Below are positions 58,401-64,000 of a stretch of DNA of 64,000 nt, piece by piece; position 1 is the stretch's first letter; each line of letters opens with the position of its first letter. The stretch comes from Anaerolineaceae bacterium (lineage in GTDB: Bacteria; Chloroflexota; Anaerolineae; Anaerolineales; UBA11657): contig BGOS01000003.1 of assembly GCA_003569365.1 (NCBI GenBank), positions 128,315 to 192,314 of the forward strand, in the 5' to 3' direction. Under the pieces are notes generated by a model. That model ran no database searches. It was not told the DNA's origin and saw only the letters and a list, made by a program, of their open reading frames with translations. The translations under genes were made by a program, and so were the position numbers.

Positions 58401-61400
58401 GTCGGGAACAGCAAGGTACAGCGCAGCAAGGGATTGCAGTATGTCAACCCGCTGGCGCGCGGTTATTTCGAGGTTCAGGGTGGAGCGCAACCCTTCGATG
58501 GCGCTTTTGTTTTCTCCAGCTGCCAGTTGCGCGCTGGATTGGTTCTGCTGTGCGGTAAGCAGCCGCGCAGTGCAAGCCCGCCGCTCTTCGGTAAGGGTTT
58601 GGTATTCGCCGCCTTGCGCGTAGGTGAGAGCTTCGGAGTAATACGCGTATGCTTGTTGCAGCATGCTTAGGTCTTCAAATAGGTTGGCAGTGTCGGACAC
58701 GGCAAGGTGCAGCGCAGCAAGGGATCGCAGTATGTCAATGCGCTGGCTCGCACTTATTTCGAGGTTGAGGGTGGAGCGCAACCCTTCGATCGCGTTTTTG
58801 TTTTCTCCGGATGCCAGTTGCGCGCTGGATTGGTTCTGCTGTGCGGTGAGCAGCCGCGCAGTGAAAGCCCGCCGCTCTTCAGCAAGGGTTTCGTATTCGC
58901 CGCCTTGCGCGTAGGTGAGGGCCTCGGTGTAATACGTGTACGCTTGTTGCAGCAGGCTTAGGTCTTCAAACAAGCCATGGGTGCGTGCAAGAAAACGCGA
59001 AATCTTCAGGTGTTGTGGTGTGTCTGTGGCCATTTGGCTGGCACTGGCAAACTGCATGGCAGCAGCCTCGCGGTCTTGCGTCAGCAGGGCGCGGCCAAGC
59101 AGCAGTGTGTCTATAAGTTTTTGCTGAGGCACATCCGGTGTGCCGGTAGGGGCAAAGTCAAGCAGCACCTCTTCTTGGGCTGCGCTTGAGATCCCGATGA
59201 GCTCGTACTGCGAGACCATGGTGCTGCGGATGCCAGTGAGATCGGTGGCAGCCGGGGCAGCGGCCATGGCGCGGTGGTATGCCGCAATGGCAGCCAGCGG
59301 ATTGCCGGCCAGCCGGTTGGCGCGACCCAACGCCACAAGAATGGGAAATGAGGTGCGGACGAGTGCGCCGCGTTCGTAGAAATCCACCGCTGCGATGTAT
59401 TCGGCGTTGGCCTTAGCCGGGGTTGCCTCGGCGCGCTTCAAGTGCACGTCGCCAAGCAGCAAGTATGTGAGATCGTATTGGTCGTCGAGCGCGAGCGAGC
59501 GGAGCAGGCGGGTTTCGGCGCCGTCCAGATTGTTTAGCTGGCGCAGATCCAGCATGGCCCACTCATTCAGAGTGAGAACATTGTTAGGGCTGAGGGTTGA
59601 AGCGAGTGCGAAGTACTGGGCAGCCTCGGTTGCACGGGCGGTGCGTGTTGGCCCGGTAGGCGCGAGTTCCGCCCAGTGTGCCAGCAGGCGGGCAAGGCCC
59701 GTCGTTGCATCCGGGTGAAGCGGCTCTAAGGTCTGCGCTTGTTTGTACAAACTCATGGCGCGCTGGATCGCTGCCGTTTGCGCGGGTTCGTCGGTTAATT
59801 TGCGCGATTGTTCCAGCAAGGTGTTGCCGAGGTAGAGCGGATAGTATGGTTCCCGCGGGGCTAAAGCAATTGCTTCTTCCAAGAGCCGGATTGTGACCGG
59901 GTATTGAGCGTTGGATTGAAATGGCAAAGCGACGTGATGAAAGGTGTCCGCGAATATCGGTGCGAAATTTGTGTTAGCGGCTGTGATGAAGGTGAGCAGC
60001 GCACCTGTGGCAAGCGCGGCCCAGCCGGCAGATTGAGGCGCCCGTGCTCGTGGGTTAGCGCTAGCTAGATACGGCAGCAGCAGGCAGGGCACAATAATCC
60101 AAACGGCGTAGTGCGTGAAGACGGCACCGATACTGCGTACGGTGCGGGCCGTGCCCTCCGGGTCATTTGCTGGAAAGCGTGCTGTGCTGGCAAGCTGTGA
60201 AACATGCAGCGCAGTGAAAATTAGGACGCTAGCGGCTGCGGTCCCCGCGATCTTCAGGAAGGTTGAAAGATTTAGATGCGCGTTGTCGGAAATTGCAAAT
60301 AGCAGCGAACCAACTAACCAGGTGCAGAGGATGAGGGCTGCGGTTGCCAAAGGCTGCATTGCTGAGGCTGTTGCGCTGCCACCAAATGAGCGCGCAAGAA
60401 TTGCGGCTGAGGTTTGGGCGCGTTCGGGATTCAAAACAAGTATGTAAGCCAGGGTGATCATTACCGCGGTTGGCATCAGCGCTTGCATAAGCCATGCGGG
60501 TGGGTCTGTGGCTGCGGTGGTGCCTGGCTTTGGGCGGGAGCGGGCGTCTTTCGCCTGCGGTTGCGCTGCTGTGGCATGGTCGGTTGGTTGTGTGATGCGC
60601 GGCAGAATTGCGGCGGAAGCCAGCAGTAGCCACAGCACAAGGCGCGTTGCACCGGTTGGAATGCCAAAGTGAAGTTCCACAAAGTGCGCCGTCAGTGCGC
60701 CAATGATGCCGGCACAAAGCAGTAGTGCGGGAAAATTCAGTGGAGCCCGATGATGTTCACCGCTGAAGAATGCAGCGCCGAGCAGATAAATTCCAGTGCC
60801 TGCCAGCATTCCCAATGGCAGACCAACGCCCACATAGTGGAGGCCGAGGACGCGTGCAGTGGCAACTGCGCCGCTGATGGCACCGCCTACAGCCAGGATC
60901 CAATACAAGCGCCGCAAGCTGACGTTTGGCAGCAGGCCGGCAATGCCATAGAGCCAGTAGATCGCGATCGCAAAGAGCAGCAGGTACGCAAACGCGCCCA
61001 GCAGGCCGCCAAAGACGAGCGCATCGAGGAATTCGTTATGGGAGCGGTCTGGCGCGGTGGGCGAGTAAGTGAGGACTATTGTGGTGCCCTCGCCCTGCTG
61101 GCTGATTGCGCGCCAGCGATCGAGCTGCGCAAACTCCGGCGGGAAGAATTGCTGGAAGACGAAAGTGAGCGTCTCGAGGCCATAGCCTACAAGCGGCCGA
61201 ACGGCGTTCCAGCGGTCAGTGCCGCCGTTCGTGAATGGGATGGGTGCGTGGGGCAGTACCGACTCGAGCACCCCTTGCCAGATGAGCACGCGCTGGCGTG
61301 TGCTGGCGGGGCTGTCGCGCGAGCCGTCCAGCAGGTGTCCGAGGCGGCCGAGGGTGGTGTCCGCGTCGCGCAGTGATTCGAGCGGGCCCTGCGGGATGTT

Positions 61401-62342
61401 GAGTGCCGCAACGAAGACAACAGCCGCAATGCCAGCAGCTGTGAGCGCGGCAACCCATCGGCGCTTGCCGGTCGCTATCAGCACCACAATCGCGCCCAGC
61501 AGAACTCCCGGTACGATCGCAAGCACTGGTCCGCGGCTGCCGGTGTACCAAAGCGCAAGCAGCTGCAGCGGTACACAGAGTGCGTAAATGGCGGCGCGCA
61601 GCCAGTGCGCGCTTGTGCGCGGCCGGATGGTCCGCAGGCCATGGCAGGCGTGAATGAATGCGGTAGCCGTCAGTGGAATGACCGGCACGAGGAAACCGCC
61701 AACAAAAATCGGGTTGCCGAGGGTGGATGTAATGCGTGTTTGCGTGAAGAACTGCTGCCACTGGTACGTGTCTAGGCCGAAGCGCTGCATGACGCCATAA
61801 AATGAGAGCGGCACGCTTATAAAGATTAGTGTGTCCAGCAGGCGCCACAGTTGGCGGGCGGTGCGAATTTGCGTATACGCTGCCAGCGCAAACATTGCGT
61901 ACGCGAGCAATGAGTACAAGCCTTGGGCGCGCGCATGAGATCCCCAGATGCTTTGCGTGGGTGAGATCGAAAATGCAGTACTGATAAGTGTGAACAGCAG
62001 ATACAGTGCGGCAACTGCGGGCAATGGGTTTGCTGCCAACCATGCGCGCAAGCTTGCGCCACTTGGGAATGAAAGTTTCGTGCGGAGCGGGTTCCAGCCG
62101 GAATCGATGGCGCGGGTTACCGCCAGTGCCGCAACCACCAGGGCCAGTGTGCGCACAAGCGCCAGCTTGTCGGGTTCAAAGATGCGGGTGGAGTGCGTGT
62201 TGAAGAAGAGCGTTGCAACTACCAGCGCAGCCAGCCAGCAGGCTTCCATCCCCGCGCTGCAGGCAGCTGCCAGCCGGGATGTGACCGGTAGCGCGATACG
62301 CGATGCCGCCGCAGCAGATGCCAGCGCAGAAGTTTTAGTCAT
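55500..62342 (-). CDS. Giant membrane protein: O-antigen polymerase/ligase (Wzy-like) region plus very long TPR-rich region
   Basis: 2280 aa single ORF; multi-TM N-terminal part with 'HNEFLDALVFGGLLGAFAYLLLF' Wzy-like motif; then repeated TPR-like helices. Confidence 0.85.
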   Translation of the reverse strand: MTKTSALASAAAASRIALPVTSRLAAACSAGMEACWLAALVVATLFFNTHSTRIFEPDKLALVRTLALVVAALAVTRAIDSGWNPLRTKLSFPSGASLRAWLAANPLPAVAALYLLFTLISTAFSISPTQSIWGSHARAQGLYSLLAYAMFALAAYTQIRTARQLWRLLDTLIFISVPLSFYGVMQRFGLDTYQWQQFFTQTRITSTLGNPIFVGGFLVPVIPLTATAFIHACHGLRTIRPRTSAHWLRAAIYALCVPLQLLALWYTGSRGPVLAIVPGVLLGAIVVLIATGKRRWVAALTAAGIAAVVFVAALNIPQGPLESLRDADTTLGRLGHLLDGSRDSPASTRQRVLIWQGVLESVLPHAPIPFTNGGTDRWNAVRPLVGYGLETLTFVFQQFFPPEFAQLDRWRAISQQGEGTTIVLTYSPTAPDRSHNEFLDALVFGGLLGAFAYLLLFAIAIYWLYGIAGLLPNVSLRRLYWILAVGGAISGAVATARVLGLHYVGVGLPLGMLAGTGIYLLGAAFFSGEHHRAPLNFPALLLCAGIIGALTAHFVELHFGIPTGATRLVLWLLLASAAILPRITQPTDHATAAQPQAKDARSRPKPGTTAATDPPAWLMQALMPTAVMITLAYILVLNPERAQTSAAILARSFGGSATASAMQPLATAALILCTWLVGSLLFAISDNAHLNLSTFLKIAGTAAASVLIFTALHVSQLASTARFPANDPEGTARTVRSIGAVFTHYAVWIIVPCLLLPYLASANPRARAPQSAGWAALATGALLTFITAANTNFAPIFADTFHHVALPFQSNAQYPVTIRLLEEAIALAPREPYYPLYLGNTLLEQSRKLTDEPAQTAAIQRAMSLYKQAQTLEPLHPDATTGLARLLAHWAELAPTGPTRTARATEAAQYFALASTLSPNNVLTLNEWAMLDLRQLNNLDGAETRLLRSLALDDQYDLTYLLLGDVHLKRAEATPAKANAEYIAAVDFYERGALVRTSFPILVALGRANRLAGNPLAAIAAYHRAMAAAPAATDLTGIRSTMVSQYELIGISSAAQEEVLLDFAPTGTPDVPQQKLIDTLLLGRALLTQDREAAAMQFASASQMATDTPQHLKISRFLARTHGLFEDLSLLQQAYTYYTEALTYAQGGEYETLAEERRAFTARLLTAQQNQSSAQLASGENKNAIEGLRSTLNLEISASQRIDILRSLAALHLAVSDTANLFEDLSMLQQAYAYYSEALTYAQGGEYQTLTEERRACTARLLTAQQNQSSAQLAAGENKSAIEGLRSTLNLEITARQRVDILQSLAALYLAVPDTANLKEADGSFAEALRFASETDQASLQQKRDQVRQQIMERERTAGETQLAAGNFTAAETTFRAALAFSAGEPQQTQLKQLVATAVAGPNSAPALTAAVAELEQAWLLAPIALQPQILIQQSKWTRDLTAQGQPVPPEQAGNHATYATRSTAPRYLQLTALADQLATNPAPQLAIEQLATAVSLAPSAEDRAALYIKMAALHAATGDIQSLRLALGELDAALATSTTGARASVHKLRRDYSERLASAVIKTAETLAEQGFTADAIVLLSDTLGTALSGPAAARLNLTRATISLNTNQPENTARAWTWANSALLTAAGDQRPEVVTLIESIRIKYVALSIAQAERNLADGDAEAASVAYQRALELSPYRSERVRIKLLLATALSQRKDFASVTAGLQEASSALKFADTSELAPLQTRIASITAQRAAIAAQLGASPDTPFAADASPDAQRTAWTTLASSATAAADPELVSRAYSNLADLAETGSARSEHYLTLASFLMQQPVIRWLESAQTSIDQARTYADTTQQSAVDALQENLHTSLRTALEQSAAKHQQAGEWDAARADLQKALAHATDRKQRAIIYKMLALPVPDKNDGVAASATCADIKTALQLVPANDVQALTANRDSLCGDLVDGRIRAASAFSAANQPALAAQLLATALGAATTTNQQVRLLAQLAQLAETAGSEASLRSAIGYWTQAVRSTPAAEAAQYQAHISAATGTLNSILSKLGAEPVTDPVPTPAAEATVSALQTDAKSAIAAGNYFAAEGALTAAIAISPAGQSTALRVELLQLRTTAHEKLLGAARLSAASDLTLAANDFASAIAIAPDAPARAAAALQAATALSVSTEEPLINRAIDFLNQGTPYFSASETNTAAALRATLRGKLFSAAQNSAQVALASKNFPEAQAQGQRALGYTNNGPQRADVLLLLAVAAHSTADEPAARDFAKRALRHAAQNQLDAVRALIAQLPPA
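58390..58971 (-). repeat. Tandem 291-bp (97-aa) near-identical repeat inside the giant TPR protein
   Basis: Two units, 58390-58680 and 58681-58971, at exactly 291-bp spacing; protein repeat 'YY(T/S)EALTYAQGGEYxTLxEERRAxTARLLTAQQNQSSAQLA'. Confidence 0.85.
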
Positions 62343-62409
62343 TGATCAGTTGCAGGTGAGCGCAGCAGGCTTGGGCAAGCAGGCAGATGTTCGCTTGGTC
62401 TGCGTCCAG

Positions 62410-64000
62410 TTAGTTGCTTTGCAGCGCTGCCACAAGCTGCTGCAGGCGGGTACGTTCGGTATCGGGTGCGGATAAGAGGGCTGCTTGTGCGTGCGGCAGG
62501 GCGCGTTGCTTTTCGCCCAGCTCAACATATATCTGCGCAAGCGCGCTGCGCAGCGACCACTCTTCGTATTGTAGACCCATCTCGGCTTCCTGCGTGGCGG
62601 CGAGTGAGACTTGGTTCACTTTAGCAAGCTCGCGGGCGGTGATTGATTGTTCATAGTTGTGCGCGGCGTCCCGCATGTGTTTAGCGCGGTTGTCAGGATC
62701 CAAATTTGCGAGACTGGCGCACAGGTTGGCCCGCAGAACATAGGTGGGTGAGCGGAACTCCGGGCGCTGCTCAAGCAGCGCCGCTTTGAAGTGGGTGTCT
62801 GCCTCAAGCAGAAGTTCTCTAGCGTGCCCTGGATCGCCACTGCTTGCGTTGAAGAGCATCAGGCCGTAGAGCGCGTGGGCGCGGTCATAGGTCGGGTCCT
62901 TGGCGATAGCAAGCTCAAATTGTTTACGGGCGCCCGCGAGATTGTGCTGCGTGTCGTAAATGTGCTGGGCCCAGTCCACCATTAGGATTACGTGGTTTGG
63001 GCTAGTTTGCAGCGCACTGGAAAAGAGTTCGGACGCAGTGGTGGCCCATGTGCCGGCTGCCGCAGGATCTGAGCTGGACTTGGCGCGTTCAGCTGCGAGG
63101 CGCGCAAGATTGCCGGTGTGGTTGGGGCTAAGCGGATTTAGCAGTTGCGCTTCCGTGTAGCTTGCTTCGGCAAGGTTGTAGTGCTGCTCTTGCAAGTCAG
63201 GGGATTTGGCCGAGCGCGCGCTGCCAATTTCTGCCCGGCCGAGCAGTTGGCGGTACTGGTCCTCTGATGGTTGCATATCCAGCACTTCATGATAAAGCGC
63301 CACGGCTGTTGCGGAGTCTGCGGGTCCGTCGTATTTGCCGGCGTAACGCGCCACAATATCCGCTTGAATTCGACCGACGTTGAGGTTAATTGCTGCAATT
63401 ATGGAGGCGAGCATGATCGCGGAGGCAATCGCTATCTGGTGGCCGGGCGGCCAGGCGATTGGCTCATCGGTCCGCGCGAGTGCAAATCCGAGCGCAAGCC
63501 AGAGTGCCAGCATCGCGATGCAGAAGAATGAAAATATTGAAGCGCGAGTGGCAACGATATCCAAAAGTGCTTGCATTGTGACCGGCTGGTCACTGCTGGT
63601 GCCTGCGAGCCGCAGCAGCAGCTGGAGGATGAAGGCTGAGGAAATGCCCGCACCGAGCGCTGCGGCGCGCAGCCCAGTTGCCGGGCTGGGTGCAAGCCGG
63701 AAGGCTGCGAGCAAACATGTTAGCAGGATGAGTGTGAGTAGCGGCAGGCCGGCGCCAGCGAGGCCTTGCTTGTTGATCAGAAAATCATTGCTAATGGTGC
63801 ATGTGGCAACTGCGCACAGTAGTCCGGGAACAGCCCATGCGGCAAGGTTGATTGACTTGAGAGCAGGGGTTCGCGGTTTTCGTGGTTTGGCAGCAGTTGC
63901 GGGTTCCGCGATTGGTGCGGGCGCACTGAATTTTAGTGAAAGCAGCGCGCCGGCTAGAACCCAGAAATACGTGCGGCTAGTAATCGTGGCGATGCCGAAT
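62410..64000 (-). CDS. Second O-antigen ligase/Wzy-like plus TPR protein (5' end beyond the window)
   Basis: Frame stays open from 63714 to the window edge (…FGIATITSRTYFWVLAGALLSLKFS…); TM segments then TPR; paralogous in layout to 55500-62342. Confidence 0.8.
   Translation of the reverse strand, partial: FGIATITSRTYFWVLAGALLSLKFSAPAPIAEPATAAKPRKPRTPALKSINLAAWAVPGLLCAVATCTISNDFLINKQGLAGAGLPLLTLILLTCLLAAFRLAPSPATGLRAAALGAGISSAFILQLLLRLAGTSSDQPVTMQALLDIVATRASIFSFFCIAMLALWLALGFALARTDEPIAWPPGHQIAIASAIMLASIIAAINLNVGRIQADIVARYAGKYDGPADSATAVALYHEVLDMQPSEDQYRQLLGRAEIGSARSAKSPDLQEQHYNLAEASYTEAQLLNPLSPNHTGNLARLAAERAKSSSDPAAAGTWATTASELFSSALQTSPNHVILMVDWAQHIYDTQHNLAGARKQFELAIAKDPTYDRAHALYGLMLFNASSGDPGHARELLLEADTHFKAALLEQRPEFRSPTYVLRANLCASLANLDPDNRAKHMRDAAHNYEQSITARELAKVNQVSLAATQEAEMGLQYEEWSLRSALAQIYVELGEKQRALPHAQAALLSAPDTERTRLQQLVAALQSN

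Overview
This 64 kb bacterial window is GC-rich, densely coded and mostly metabolic. I saw no rRNA, tRNA, CRISPR array or transposase. In order it contains: sugar/glycosyltransferase genes; an adenosine kinase-like gene plus ahcY; asd-lysC; a riboflavin operon (ribD-ribE-ribBA-ribH-SIS isomerase) behind a clear FMN riboswitch; two tandem paralogous Met/His/Gly-rich two-TM proteins followed by an OmpR-type two-component system; SRAP, aminotransferase, ATP-grasp, YggX, formyltransferase and phosphatase genes; a frameshifted metal P-type ATPase; typA with a stand-alone GyrA C-terminal-domain protein and an NMT1/THI5-like ABC transporter; a complete arginine operon (argC-F-B-D-GNAT-G-J-H); a molybdenum hydroxylase; glk, OsmC, a PGI-like protein and a VOC dioxygenase; a lipoprotein joining two fasciclin domains to an alpha-carbonic anhydrase; an acyl-CoA ligase; a frameshifted LysM/M23 peptidase; and two tandem Wzy-TPR proteins, one of 2280 aa. 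The most interesting signals are: (1) a trp-like leader-peptide attenuator upstream of argC (leader MLAIVSRRARTIQTPVWLFAFGQ with mutually exclusive hairpins); (2) the duplicated Met/His-rich membrane protein module with a matching 11-bp direct-repeat box, -10 and leader hairpin, next to an OmpR-family TCS; (3) an orphan structured RNA candidate at about 52849-52988; and (4) several unusual domain architectures. Four independent single-nucleotide frameshifts in otherwise conserved genes suggest residual assembly errors or genuine gene decay.
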